Part shown: piece after piece, positions 1-9,544 of the stretch
Layout: the number at the start of each line of letters is the position of its first letter
Position numbering within the stretch: position 1 is the first letter of the stretch
NCBI GenBank assembly: GCA_022574255.1
Contig: JACZSK010000008.1
Coordinates: 1 to 58,526, forward strand
DNA from: Pseudomonadota bacterium
GTDB lineage: Bacteria; Pseudomonadota; Alphaproteobacteria; Sphingomonadales; SMXR01
Length of the DNA: 58,526 nucleotides
Direction: 5' to 3'
Notes under the pieces: model-generated
Database searches by the model: none
Seen by the model: the letters and a program-made list of their open reading frames with translations, nothing else
What the model was told of the DNA's origin: nothing
Position numbers and translations under genes: made by a program

Positions 1-531
1 ATCCGCGAGCGCACCGGATCAATCCTGCCCAAAGTGGCGCCTTCGAACGTCTATCCCACATCCGACGGCGAGGCGCTGATCGGGGCCAATCAGGACACCG
101 TATTCGGGCGCCTTTGCGAGGCCATGGGGCAGCCCGAACTGGCTCAGGACGCCCGTTATTCCAACCATATGGCGCGCGGTGAACACCAGCAGGAACTGGA
201 CGAACTGATTGCCGAATGGACGAAAACGCTGACCACCAAGGAGTTGCTCGACACCATGGAGGAACACGGCGTGCCGGCGGGGAAAATATACAAAGCGCCG
301 GACATGCTGGAGGATCCCCATTTCAAGGCGCGGGAAGCCATCGTTCATGTCGACGACCCGAAATATAAAAAGCTCTTTATGCAGAACGTCTTTCCCAAAA
401 TGTCGGACACGCCCGGTGCGGTGCATTCCTCGGGACCGGCGCTTGGCGCGCACAACAAAGAGGTTTATGAAGGTCTTCTGGGGCTCAGCCCCGAGCAGCT
501 TGACGAAATGGAGAAGACCGGAGTAATTTAA
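1..531 (+). CDS. CoA transferase family III (CaiB/BaiF-like), 5' truncated by window edge
   Basis: Frame open from base 1 (IRERTGSILPKVAPSNVYPTSDGEALIGANQDTVFGRLCEAMG...), typical C-terminal half of a family III CoA transferase. Confidence 0.85.
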   Translation: MRERTGSILPKVAPSNVYPTSDGEALIGANQDTVFGRLCEAMGQPELAQDARYSNHMARGEHQQELDELIAEWTKTLTTKELLDTMEEHGVPAGKIYKAPDMLEDPHFKAREAIVHVDDPKYKKLFMQNVFPKMSDTPGAVHSSGPALGAHNKEVYEGLLGLSPEQLDEMEKTGVI

Positions 532-1184
532 TGGCCGACGGGCGCGTTGACGATCTGGAACTGGATTACAAGAAAGCCGGGTTCGGCAACCGGCTGGGGT
601 TTGGCCAAAGCCCGGCGCTGTTGCTGGTCGATTTCTTAATGGCTTATCTGGATCCGGACTCGCCCTTGTATGCGGGGGTTGAGGCGGAGCTCGGCGTGGC
701 GGAAAAGTTGCTGGACGCGGCCCGCGGGGCCGGAATTCCAATTATTTTCACCCGTGTGGAATACACCCCGGGCGGTGCCGACGGCGGCCATTTCTACCGC
801 AAGGTAACGGCGCTGAAGAATCTGGATCGCGGCAATCCCCTGGGCGCTCTGGCACCCTCGCTGCAGCCCGCCGACGGCGAGATCGTTGTCGTCAAGCAGT
901 ATGCCAGTGCGTTTTTCGGCACCAGCCTGGCTGCGACCATGAATTCTCTGGGTTGCGATTCGGCGATCATTACCGGGTTGACCACGTCAGGCTGTGTGCG
1001 GGCGACGGCGCTTGACACGCTGCAAAACGGCTTCATTCCCATTGTCGTATCGGACGCCTGTGGCGACCGCGACGAACGGGTGCAGCGCGCGAACCTGTTC
1101 GATCTGGCGGCCAAATATGCCGACGTGGTGGAATCCGCCGAAGTGCTGGACTATCTGGCCGGCCTCACGGAAAGAGAAATATAG
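531..1184 (+). CDS. Isochorismatase-family (N-carbamoylsarcosine amidase-like) cysteine hydrolase
   Basis: ORF overlapping the upstream stop; LLLVDF...VVKQYASAFFGTSLAATMNSLGCDSAIITGLTTSGCVRATALD motif. Confidence 0.9.
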   Translation: MADGRVDDLELDYKKAGFGNRLGFGQSPALLLVDFLMAYLDPDSPLYAGVEAELGVAEKLLDAARGAGIPIIFTRVEYTPGGADGGHFYRKVTALKNLDRGNPLGALAPSLQPADGEIVVVKQYASAFFGTSLAATMNSLGCDSAIITGLTTSGCVRATALDTLQNGFIPIVVSDACGDRDERVQRANLFDLAAKYADVVESAEVLDYLAGLTEREI

Positions 1185-1205
1185 CGGCCCTCCGCGTTAC
1201 TCTGC

Positions 1206-1883
1206 CTATTCCGCGGCCTTGCTGCTGTTGCCATTGCATGACCTCTTGTAGCGCAGTTTGTAGGCCTGATATGCCGCCAGGATATGGGATTTCATCACCG
1301 CCTGGGCCCAGGCGCCATCGCGTGCCCTGAAGGCCGCGATCAACTCGCCATGCTGATGATTGCTGCGCTGCAGGTCAACGCGCGTATACGATATTGCGGT
1401 GCGGGCGATCAGGGGCTGCTCGACCAGGCGGCCAATCATCTGGGTCAGGCGGCGGCTGCCCGCGGCCTCGGTGATGATCTCGTGAAAGCGTCTGTTTGAT
1501 TGAACAAACACGTCGCGGTCCGGTTCATCCTCTTTTTCCAAAACCGTGCTCATGGTGCGGTGCAGGTGGCTCAGCTCCTCAATGTGACCCGGCATGGCGC
1601 GCCCCGAAGCCAATAGCGCCGCGTGGCCTTCCAGTATGGCCCGCAGCGTGAAGATGTCCTTGATGTCATCGTCGGACCATTCAGACACATAGGTGCCGTG
1701 GTTTGGCACGACGCGCACGTATTCCTCCGCCGACAGCGCCCTGAGGGCATCCCTGATCGGCGTGCGGCTGACACCGCAAACTTCCGCCAGTTCCTCCTCC
1801 TTGAGGTGGGCGCCAGGGGCGAATTCGCCGGTAAGAATACGCGAGCGAATCGCTTCGTAGGCCTTGCTGGACGCTCTGGACAT
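1206..1883 (-). CDS. GntR family transcriptional regulator (FadR/FCD type)
   Basis: AYEAIRSRILTGEFAPGAHLKEEELAEVCGVSRTPIRDALRALSAEEYV wHTH plus FCD-like C-terminus. Confidence 0.93.
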   Translation of the reverse strand: MSRASSKAYEAIRSRILTGEFAPGAHLKEEELAEVCGVSRTPIRDALRALSAEEYVRVVPNHGTYVSEWSDDDIKDIFTLRAILEGHAALLASGRAMPGHIEELSHLHRTMSTVLEKEDEPDRDVFVQSNRRFHEIITEAAGSRRLTQMIGRLVEQPLIARTAISYTRVDLQRSNHQHGELIAAFRARDGAWAQAVMKSHILAAYQAYKLRYKRSCNGNSSKAAE

Positions 1884-2095
1884 TCACCAATTCCCTCCGG
1901 CGGATTAATCTTCCGCAGCGTTCCCAGGGTTTGAACTCAATTACCGGTGAGGGCTGTGCCGCAGCCGGATGTAACAGGGCATTACCGGGTGCAAACAGAC
2001 AAAAAAGTAATTCAGCAGTCTATTTGCCGCGGTTGGCGCTCACTCATTGGCCAGAATCGCAGGCATAGTTAATTGAGACCTTGACCACGCGTACT

Positions 2096-2105
2096 TTGTA
2101 TACAA
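2096..2105. promoter_or_regulatory. Candidate GntR/FCD operator, palindrome TTGTATACAA
   Basis: Perfect 10-bp palindrome between the divergent GntR and TonB-receptor genes. Confidence 0.5.
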
Positions 2106-2172
2106 TAAAAGTTCCTGGTTGGTATCTAAAAGAAAAAAAAATCCTGCTCTCGTATGGATCAAGGAGGCATTC

Positions 2173-4818
2173 ATGGTGAAGAACATTCTGAAATCGGCAT
2201 TGCTGACCAGTGTCAGCCTGGCCGCGCTGGGGGGAATCCAGGCGCCTGTCCTGGCCCAGGACCAGGACGGAGTAATCGAGGAAATTATTGTTGTTTCCCG
2301 CCGCCGCGAGGAATCACTCCGGGATGTTCCCGCCACCGTTGCCGTGCTGACCGAATCAACGCTGAAAGCGGCCGGTGTGCAACGGGCTGTGGATTTTCTG
2401 CGGATGACGCCCGGCGTGACCCTGGTGAACGCCGCCGAGGTTGGCGACACGCAGGTCAATATTCGTGGCATTAACGGTGCGCGCGACGCCGAAAACAGCT
2501 TTGCATTCATTGTCGATGGCATCCTGATGACCAATCCCGCGGCCTTTAACCGCGAATTCGCCGACCTGCGGCAGATCGAGATTCTGAAAGGCCCGCAGGG
2601 CGCCATTTATGGGCGCAATGCGGCGGCCGGTGCGATCATCGTATCAACCAAGAAGCCCGGCAACGATTTCACGCTTGATGTCAAAGCAAGCTATGGCACC
2701 CAGGAATCAATCTATGGATCAGTGACCATGGCCGGGCCGCTGGTGAGGGATGAGCTGTTTTTCAGCGCTCATTTCGACTACCGCGATACCGATGGCTTTT
2801 TCTCCAACAGCTTCACCAATGAAGAAGGCACCGTCGACCAGTTTCAGAATTACAATATATCCGGTCGCCTGCTTTGGCAGCCCAACGACCGGACCTCTCT
2901 GGACGTGAAAGCGCGCTATGGCGAGGTTGATGGATCGGCGATTGTATTCAATGCCGCTTTTTCACTGGAGAATTTTGCCGGTGCTTTCGCCGCACCGGCG
3001 GCGTTCGAGGATGTCAACGAGCATGAGTTCATCTTCCAGCAAAATATTGATTCCGATAATGACCAAACGGCTTTCGAGATTTCGGCCAAGCTGGAACATG
3101 ACATGGACTGGGCAACAGTTACCGCCTGGGCGCTGTTCAGCGATATCGACAACGATCTTATTTCCGATGGCACCTCCGGCGCCTTTGGCTTCTTCGCATC
3201 CGACGCGGGGGTCACCGACGCCGCTGGTCAGGCCGCGTTCGATGCCTGCCAGGCGAGCACCGCAGCGCTGTTTGACGGCGGTGCGGGCGCTTTCACGGTG
3301 CTGCCGCCGCCACAGTTCATCGGCGCTTCACCGGTTCCCATACTGGTGCATCCGACGCCTTTCGACGCCTTTGGTCTGCCGCAGGGGTCTTTCTTCGGTC
3401 CCTACACGCCGACCACCTGTGACGGCATCCAGGAGCAGCTTCGCTTGCAGAGCGATATCAGTTTTGAGGTCAGGCTGGCGTCGCCGTCCAACCAGGCGCT
3501 GCGTTGGGAAGTGGGCGTATATTTCCTTGATATTGACCGGGAAGTGGGTGTTTCGCTCAATACCGACACTGGTAACACTCCGGTGCGCGGGCTGTTCCAG
3601 CGCTCTTCGGATTCTGGCAACTTCACCGAAGCCCTGCTGTGGGACCAGTTTGACAGCACCGTCTTCGCGTTCTTCGGCAACATCAATTATGACGTGAACG
3701 AGGATGTCGAACTGACCGTGGCCCTGCGCTACGACAATGAGAAAAGGAAGGTCACTAACCTGGTGCCAACCGATGTGGTCACCCAGTTTGTCGATTTCGA
3801 CGGCGATTTTACGGCTGGTGGCTCGCCGCTGAACCCGGCGCTGCTGGCAACGCCTGGCGGCATTCCGTCGCAGAGCAAGACCTTCTCGGAACTGGAGCCC
3901 AAGATCAGCATCAGCTGGGATGTGAGCAGAGACCTGACCCTCTACGGCAGCTGGGGCGTTGGTTTCAAGGCGGGCGGCTTCAATAACGCCGGCAGCCAGG
4001 CGACCATCCAGAGCACCATCAATGACTTTATCGGGCTTATCGACCCCACCTATGTAGGCCCGCAAATCGAAGACGTTTTCGAGAAAGAGACCTCAAGCGC
4101 CTTCGAGGTGGGGTTCAAGGGCAGCGCGCTGGATGGGCGGCTCAGATTTGACGGTGCTGTTTATTATGTCGATGTGACCGATATGCAGTCCTTCGAGTTC
4201 TTCGTCGGCACCTTTGGCCTGCTGCGCGTCGTCAACAATATCGACAAGGTCAGGCTCAAGGGCTTTGAGTTTGCCGCCAGCGCCCAGCTACACGAGTATT
4301 TTTCCGTCTCCGGCGGCTTTAACGTCACCGACAGCGAAATCAGGGCCTTCACCTCGCGCCCCAATACCATTGGCAACAAGTCGCCCTATACCGCGGATTA
4401 CACGATCAACGCAGCGGCGGAATTCAACTATCCGATCTACCAGGACATTTCCCTGGTTGCCCGGGCCGACGCTCTCTGGGTCGGCGATACCTGGTTCCAT
4501 TCGGTGCAGGACAATGTCGTGCAGACCCTGAATGGTCCGCTGATCGAATTGTTCTTCTGTCCGGCGCTGGGCGGTTTTCCGGGCTGTGACGCAAGCCTGG
4601 GGCTGGCGAATTTTTCCAACACCAAGCGCGATGCCTATATGACCATTGACCTGCGGTTTGGGCTGGAGGGCGAGAGCTGGTCGATTATCGCCTTCGCCAA
4701 GAACCTCACCAAGGAAATCTACCTTGAAGAGGTGATCCCGGCGCCCGAGTTCGGCGGATCATTCATCCATCCGGCTGCCCGGCGCACCCTGGGCGTGGAG
4801 GTGGCGTTCCGTTATTAG
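2173..4818 (+). CDS. TonB-dependent receptor
   Basis: Signal peptide, plug domain (RDVPATVAVLTESTLKAAGVQRAVDFLRMTPGV), C-terminal LGVEVAFRY; AAGGAGG RBS just before ATG 2173. Confidence 0.95.
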   Translation: MVKNILKSALLTSVSLAALGGIQAPVLAQDQDGVIEEIIVVSRRREESLRDVPATVAVLTESTLKAAGVQRAVDFLRMTPGVTLVNAAEVGDTQVNIRGINGARDAENSFAFIVDGILMTNPAAFNREFADLRQIEILKGPQGAIYGRNAAAGAIIVSTKKPGNDFTLDVKASYGTQESIYGSVTMAGPLVRDELFFSAHFDYRDTDGFFSNSFTNEEGTVDQFQNYNISGRLLWQPNDRTSLDVKARYGEVDGSAIVFNAAFSLENFAGAFAAPAAFEDVNEHEFIFQQNIDSDNDQTAFEISAKLEHDMDWATVTAWALFSDIDNDLISDGTSGAFGFFASDAGVTDAAGQAAFDACQASTAALFDGGAGAFTVLPPPQFIGASPVPILVHPTPFDAFGLPQGSFFGPYTPTTCDGIQEQLRLQSDISFEVRLASPSNQALRWEVGVYFLDIDREVGVSLNTDTGNTPVRGLFQRSSDSGNFTEALLWDQFDSTVFAFFGNINYDVNEDVELTVALRYDNEKRKVTNLVPTDVVTQFVDFDGDFTAGGSPLNPALLATPGGIPSQSKTFSELEPKISISWDVSRDLTLYGSWGVGFKAGGFNNAGSQATIQSTINDFIGLIDPTYVGPQIEDVFEKETSSAFEVGFKGSALDGRLRFDGAVYYVDVTDMQSFEFFVGTFGLLRVVNNIDKVRLKGFEFAASAQLHEYFSVSGGFNVTDSEIRAFTSRPNTIGNKSPYTADYTINAAAEFNYPIYQDISLVARADALWVGDTWFHSVQDNVVQTLNGPLIELFFCPALGGFPGCDASLGLANFSNTKRDAYMTIDLRFGLEGESWSIIAFAKNLTKEIYLEEVIPAPEFGGSFIHPAARRTLGVEVAFRY

Positions 4819-4853
4819 GGGCAATGGGCTAGGGGCTATCGCGGGACCAGGGC

Positions 4854-5501
4854 TTAAGGTTCGGGGGAAATTCCCTGTCGGGATGAGCCGATGCGCCGTG
4901 CATGGCGCCGCGCCTTGGCGCGATTCCCGCAAGTCTGCATCTGGCACCAGCGCCGCCGGCCCGCCTTCGATCTGTCCAGAAACAGGCGCTCGCAGGCCGA
5001 TGCCGCACAGAGGCGGATACGCGCCGGGTCTTGCTCCACCAGTAATTCCGCCGCGTCGCGCGCCACCGGCCACAGCATTGCATCCAGATGGCCGCTGCTG
5101 TTACCGCGCCAGGTCCAGTTAAAGCCCGACCGGGCATCCGAAGCCCCGGAAGCCCCGGAAGCCTCCGAGGCAGCAGGGGCAAGCGCCAGATGGGCCATGG
5201 CGCGGGCCAGCGATCCATTAAGGAAATCAAGGTCGCCGGTGGCCGGCTGGCCGCCCCTCGCCACCGCCGCGAAAATGCGATGAATAACCCGGGCCAGGAT
5301 ACGCGCCTCCGCCAGCACCTCGTCGCCGCGGTAGGGGCTGACGCGCGCCTTCTCCAGCAAGTGGGCGCTCTTATGGGGATCGATCAAGCCGACCCGCAGC
5401 GCGTCTTCGACCAGATCGGGGTAGTTTTTCGGGTCTTCCGGAACAACCCTGTTGGCGAAGGTCAGGGCAGGGGAGCCGGCATCAAAAACCCGTTTCAGCA
5501 T
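4854..5501 (-). CDS. CGNR zinc finger (ABATE) domain protein
   Basis: C-terminal IRLCAASACERLFLDRSKAGRRRWCQMQTCGNRAKARRH. Confidence 0.85.
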   Translation of the reverse strand: MLKRVFDAGSPALTFANRVVPEDPKNYPDLVEDALRVGLIDPHKSAHLLEKARVSPYRGDEVLAEARILARVIHRIFAAVARGGQPATGDLDFLNGSLARAMAHLALAPAASEASGASGASDARSGFNWTWRGNSSGHLDAMLWPVARDAAELLVEQDPARIRLCAASACERLFLDRSKAGRRRWCQMQTCGNRAKARRHARRIGSSRQGISPEP

Positions 5502-5804
5502 GGCGGCGATACCTTGTGAAATAAACTAGCTAAAGTTATTATATAGGTTATATATAAAGTACAAGAGGCAATAAAAACCAGTAAACAAGTTTATAACAGT
5601 TTTATCGCCGCGTATAAATGCTGTTCCCGGCGCAACATTTCGTGATTGACCCCCGTCATTCGACGCTTGACCAAAACCTGTTTAGGTGAAATTCTCGCGG
5701 CTCGGTTTGGCTGACAGAGGGGCTGATCGCCCGGATTGCCTTCAGGCGACCCCGAGATTTTGAACCTTGGGGTCTGGATTCAATAACCACTTCGGGGAAA
5801 CAGA

Positions 5805-7049
5805 ATGAAAATTGCAAATTTTTCGCTATTGGCTGCGGCCCTGTTGCTGGTGGGTTGTGGCCAGTCAGATGGCGAGTCCACTACCGCTGGTCTTTCGGAG
5901 CGGGCCAACGAGCTGGCCCAGACATCGATCATCATCGACACCCATATTGACGTGCCATACCGGCTGGAATTGACTTGGGCCGATGTGTCCGAGACCACCG
6001 AGGATGGCGATTTCGACTATCCCCGCGCCGTCGCGGGCGGGTTGAACGCGCCATTCATGTCGATCTATACGCCTGCCAAACTGGAGGCGGAGGGGGGCTC
6101 GAAGGCGCTGGCTGAAGAACTGATCGACATGGTTGAGGGGATTGCCGACGCCGCGCCCGACAAATTTTCCATCGCTTATTCCACCGAAGATATTGTTCGC
6201 CATTTCGACGAAGGGCGCATCTCCCTGCCCCTGGGGCTGGAGAACGGCTCACCCATCGAGGGCGACCTGGCAAACGTCAGGTATTTTTACGAGCGCGGCA
6301 TCCGCTACATCACACTGACCCATTCGCTGAGCAATCATATTTCGGATTCTTCCTATGACGAGAACAAGCGCTGGGGCGGGCTCAGCCCGTTTGGCTTTGA
6401 AGTCGTCAGGGAAATGAACCGGCTGGGCATCATGGTCGATATCAGTCACGTTTCCGATGGCGCTTTTTGGGATGTCATGGAGATTGCCCAGGTGCCGCCC
6501 ATAGCCTCGCATTCTTCAGCGCGTCATTTTACGCCCGGATTTGAGCGCAATATGAGTGACGACATGATCAAACGCCTGGGCGAGAGCGGCGGCGTGGTCA
6601 TGATAAATTTTGGCTCTTCTTTCCTCACTGAAACCGCCAACATTTATGCCGATCTGCGCGGCGACGCGTGGGACGCCCATAAGGAAGAGAGCGGCATCGA
6701 AGGCAGCCATGATGAACGCGTCGCTTTCTATGCCGCGTGGGAGGTCGATAACGGCCCGTTCCCCTATGCCAGCCTCGACCAAGCGCTGGATCATTTCGAC
6801 CATGTAGTGGCGCTGACCGGCATTGACTATGTGGGAATCGGCTCCGATTATGACGGCGTCGGCGACAGCCTGCCGGTGGGCCTGAAAGATGTCGCCAGCT
6901 ATCCAAACCTGATCCGGGGCCTCCTGGAGCGCGGCTACGGGGACGAAGACATACGCAAGATACTTGGGGGCAATCTGCTGCGGGTGTGGCGCGAGGTGGA
7001 GGTTTACGCCCGTGCACAGGCCGCACAGGCGGAACCTGCGGATCAATAA
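5805..7049 (+). CDS. Membrane dipeptidase (peptidase M19), lipoprotein
   Basis: Lipobox LLLVGC; IIDTHIDVPYRL, YITLTHSLSNHISDS, VDISHVSDGAFWDV, IASHSSARHFTPGFERNMSDDMI. Confidence 0.95.
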   Translation: MKIANFSLLAAALLLVGCGQSDGESTTAGLSERANELAQTSIIIDTHIDVPYRLELTWADVSETTEDGDFDYPRAVAGGLNAPFMSIYTPAKLEAEGGSKALAEELIDMVEGIADAAPDKFSIAYSTEDIVRHFDEGRISLPLGLENGSPIEGDLANVRYFYERGIRYITLTHSLSNHISDSSYDENKRWGGLSPFGFEVVREMNRLGIMVDISHVSDGAFWDVMEIAQVPPIASHSSARHFTPGFERNMSDDMIKRLGESGGVVMINFGSSFLTETANIYADLRGDAWDAHKEESGIEGSHDERVAFYAAWEVDNGPFPYASLDQALDHFDHVVALTGIDYVGIGSDYDGVGDSLPVGLKDVASYPNLIRGLLERGYGDEDIRKILGGNLLRVWREVEVYARAQAAQAEPADQ

Positions 7050-7078
7050 ACAGCAAATAACCGACAGCGAGAGAAAAC

Positions 7079-8746
7079 ATGAAGATTTCGAATGTATTGG
7101 TTTGTGCGCTGGCGCTCGGTCTTGGTGCCTGCGGTGCCGGCGATAACGACGGCGCCACGGGGCCGGACGGGATCAGTGCCGAAGATATTGCAGCCCATGT
7201 TGCCGTGCTGGCATCGGATGAATTCGAGGGCCGGGGGCCGTCTTCGCCGGGCGAAGAGAAGACGGTCGCTTATCTGGCGGCGCAGTACAAGGCCATGGGA
7301 CTGCAGCCCGGCAATGGCGACAGTTATTTCCAGGACGTGCCGCTGGTTGATATAACCGCCGATCCCGATACGAAGCTCGTTTTCACCGACGCCGGCGGCA
7401 ACCAGATATCTTTCGACTACGCCAGCGAGATGGTGGTCTGGACCACGCGGGTGGTGGAACGTTCAGCGGTGGAGAACAGCGAGGTCGTTTTTGTCGGCTA
7501 TGGCATCGTGGCGCCCGAATACGACTGGAACGACTATGAGGGCCTTGATGTCGCCGGCAAGACGGTGATCATTCTGGTCAATGATCCCGGTTTCGCCACC
7601 GGCGACGAGGACCTGTTTACGGGCAGGGCCATGACCTATTACGGGCGCTGGACCTACAAGTTCGAAGAAGCCGCCAGGCAGGGCGCCGCCGCGGCTCTGG
7701 TGGTGCATCAAACCGCCCCGGCGGCCTATGGCTGGGACACGGTGCGCAATTCCTGGACCGGCCCACAGTTCAGTCTGGAGGCCGAAAACGGCAATATGGA
7801 CCGGATTGCCATAGAAGGATGGATCACCGAACAGAGCGCGCGCATCCTGTTCGAGCACACCGGCGTCGATTTCGATACGGCGGCCGCCGCGGCGATGTCG
7901 CGGGATTTCGAGCCCCGCCATCTTGGCCGCACCGCCAGCGTTGCGGTCGATAACGTGATCCGCCATTCATCGTCCAGGAATGTGGTGGCGGTGCTGCCCG
8001 GATCGGAAGTGCCGGACGAGTATTTCATCTATATGGCGCATTGGGATCACCTGGGGCTGGACCCGTCAATCGAAGGTGACGGCATCTACAACGGCGCGCT
8101 GGACAACGCCTCGGGCACCGCGGCGCTGCTCGAACTGGCCCAGGCTTTTGCCAGCCTGGAAAAAAGCCCGCGCCGCTCGATGATTTTCATGTCCGTCACG
8201 GCGGAAGAGCAGGGTCTGCTGGGCTCGGCGCATTATGCCGCCAACCCATTGTTTCCGCTACATAAAACCGTTGCAGGCCTGAATATGGATGGGCTGAATA
8301 TCATCGGCCCCACGGCTGAGATCACCGTCACCGGCTATGGCATGTCCGAACTCGACGCGGTACTGCAAAAAGCCGCCGAAGCGCGGGGCCGCCGCATCGA
8401 CCCGGATCCCAAGCCCGAGTATGGATCATATTATCGCTCCGATCATTTCGAGCTGGCCAAGATGGGGGTGCCGATGATCTATCCGAACAGCGGCATTGAT
8501 CATTTGGAAAAGGGCGTTGCCTATGGCCAGGCCATGTCGGATAAATATCGGGCGGAGCGCTACCACATGCCCACCGACGAGTTCGACGAAACCTGGGACC
8601 TGAGTGGTGCGGTTGCTGATGTGTTGCTTTATTACGATGTTGGGCTGGCGGTGGCCAATTCCGATCAATGGCCCAACTGGTATGTGACCAGCGCCTTCCG
8701 CAACATCCGTATCGCCAGCCTGCGGGCGGCGAAAAGGGGCCAATGA
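7079..8746 (+). CDS. M28 family metallopeptidase, lipoprotein
   Basis: Lipobox LGLGAC; IYMAHWDHLGLD, GALDNASGTAALLELA, SVTAEEQGLLGSAHYA. Confidence 0.93.
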   Translation: MKISNVLVCALALGLGACGAGDNDGATGPDGISAEDIAAHVAVLASDEFEGRGPSSPGEEKTVAYLAAQYKAMGLQPGNGDSYFQDVPLVDITADPDTKLVFTDAGGNQISFDYASEMVVWTTRVVERSAVENSEVVFVGYGIVAPEYDWNDYEGLDVAGKTVIILVNDPGFATGDEDLFTGRAMTYYGRWTYKFEEAARQGAAAALVVHQTAPAAYGWDTVRNSWTGPQFSLEAENGNMDRIAIEGWITEQSARILFEHTGVDFDTAAAAAMSRDFEPRHLGRTASVAVDNVIRHSSSRNVVAVLPGSEVPDEYFIYMAHWDHLGLDPSIEGDGIYNGALDNASGTAALLELAQAFASLEKSPRRSMIFMSVTAEEQGLLGSAHYAANPLFPLHKTVAGLNMDGLNIIGPTAEITVTGYGMSELDAVLQKAAEARGRRIDPDPKPEYGSYYRSDHFELAKMGVPMIYPNSGIDHLEKGVAYGQAMSDKYRAERYHMPTDEFDETWDLSGAVADVLLYYDVGLAVANSDQWPNWYVTSAFRNIRIASLRAAKRGQ

Positions 8747-8807
8747 ATCAAAGAAGCGAAATCAGTGACAAGTGACGCGGATGCCTGGCCGGACAACGGT
8801 GGCCATT

Positions 8808-9440
8808 TCAGGAACCCGGTTTGCGCCCGGGCAACATATGCTTGAGGCTTACCAAGCACTGAACCAGCATGCCGCCGATCCGCGGTAGCAGCCGCTGTCT
8901 GAGATCAAAGCATTCTTCATCCTGCAGGCAGAGGCTGGCGATCAGTTTTCTCTCGGCCTCAAGATCGGTGCTGCTGATGTCTTCGTCGTCCTGGGGTCTG
9001 CCGGTCACCGCCCCGATCGTGCCGATGGCGGAGATTGAATCCTCTGCCTCGGCAGGCAGCAGCACCAACTCGTATTCGCGCACCGGCAAACCGGGTGCTG
9101 TTTTGAACTCCGCCAGCACACCACGATTGGGACTGCTCTGTATCTCGTCGAACAGGGCGCCGATTTCGTCACACAGAGACTGCGGCAGAAATTCCCGAAG
9201 CCTGTTATGGTCGTTGCGCAGGGCGAACGCGGAGGCAAGTCTGGGGGATGCCCGCGACATAACGAGCTGCCCGCCGACCCTGGAGAGTTCGAAAATTGTG
9301 TCGAATCGCTCGGTCAGAAATGACCAGTCCAGATCACGGCGGGCCAGTGGACCCGCCTTGTCGGTGCGGATGACGTCGTATATTTCGATAAACTGACGGA
9401 CTGCTTCCGTTCTGGGCTCCACCTGATCCTCCGCTGGCAC
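8808..9440 (-). CDS. PAS-domain protein (PAS_5-like, alphaproteobacterial)
   Basis: ~200 aa PAS_5-like pattern DLDWSFLTERFDTIFELSRVGGQLVMSRASPRLASAF. Confidence 0.55.
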   Translation of the reverse strand: MPAEDQVEPRTEAVRQFIEIYDVIRTDKAGPLARRDLDWSFLTERFDTIFELSRVGGQLVMSRASPRLASAFALRNDHNRLREFLPQSLCDEIGALFDEIQSSPNRGVLAEFKTAPGLPVREYELVLLPAEAEDSISAIGTIGAVTGRPQDDEDISSTDLEAERKLIASLCLQDEECFDLRQRLLPRIGGMLVQCLVSLKHMLPGRKPGS

Positions 9441-9544
9441 TCAACCTACTGGCACTGGACAACTTCTCACACCGCCGGTTTCTAGCACGACCTTAGATTG
9501 TTGCTGAACAAATTGATTTCACTTTTGCTTGAGCCTTGATTCGC

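Noticed and set aside
5517-5640. AT-rich stretch as a replication origin or island border
   Set aside because: Short and located upstream of a divergent gene pair; more simply a promoter region, with no DnaA-box cluster or integrase nearby.
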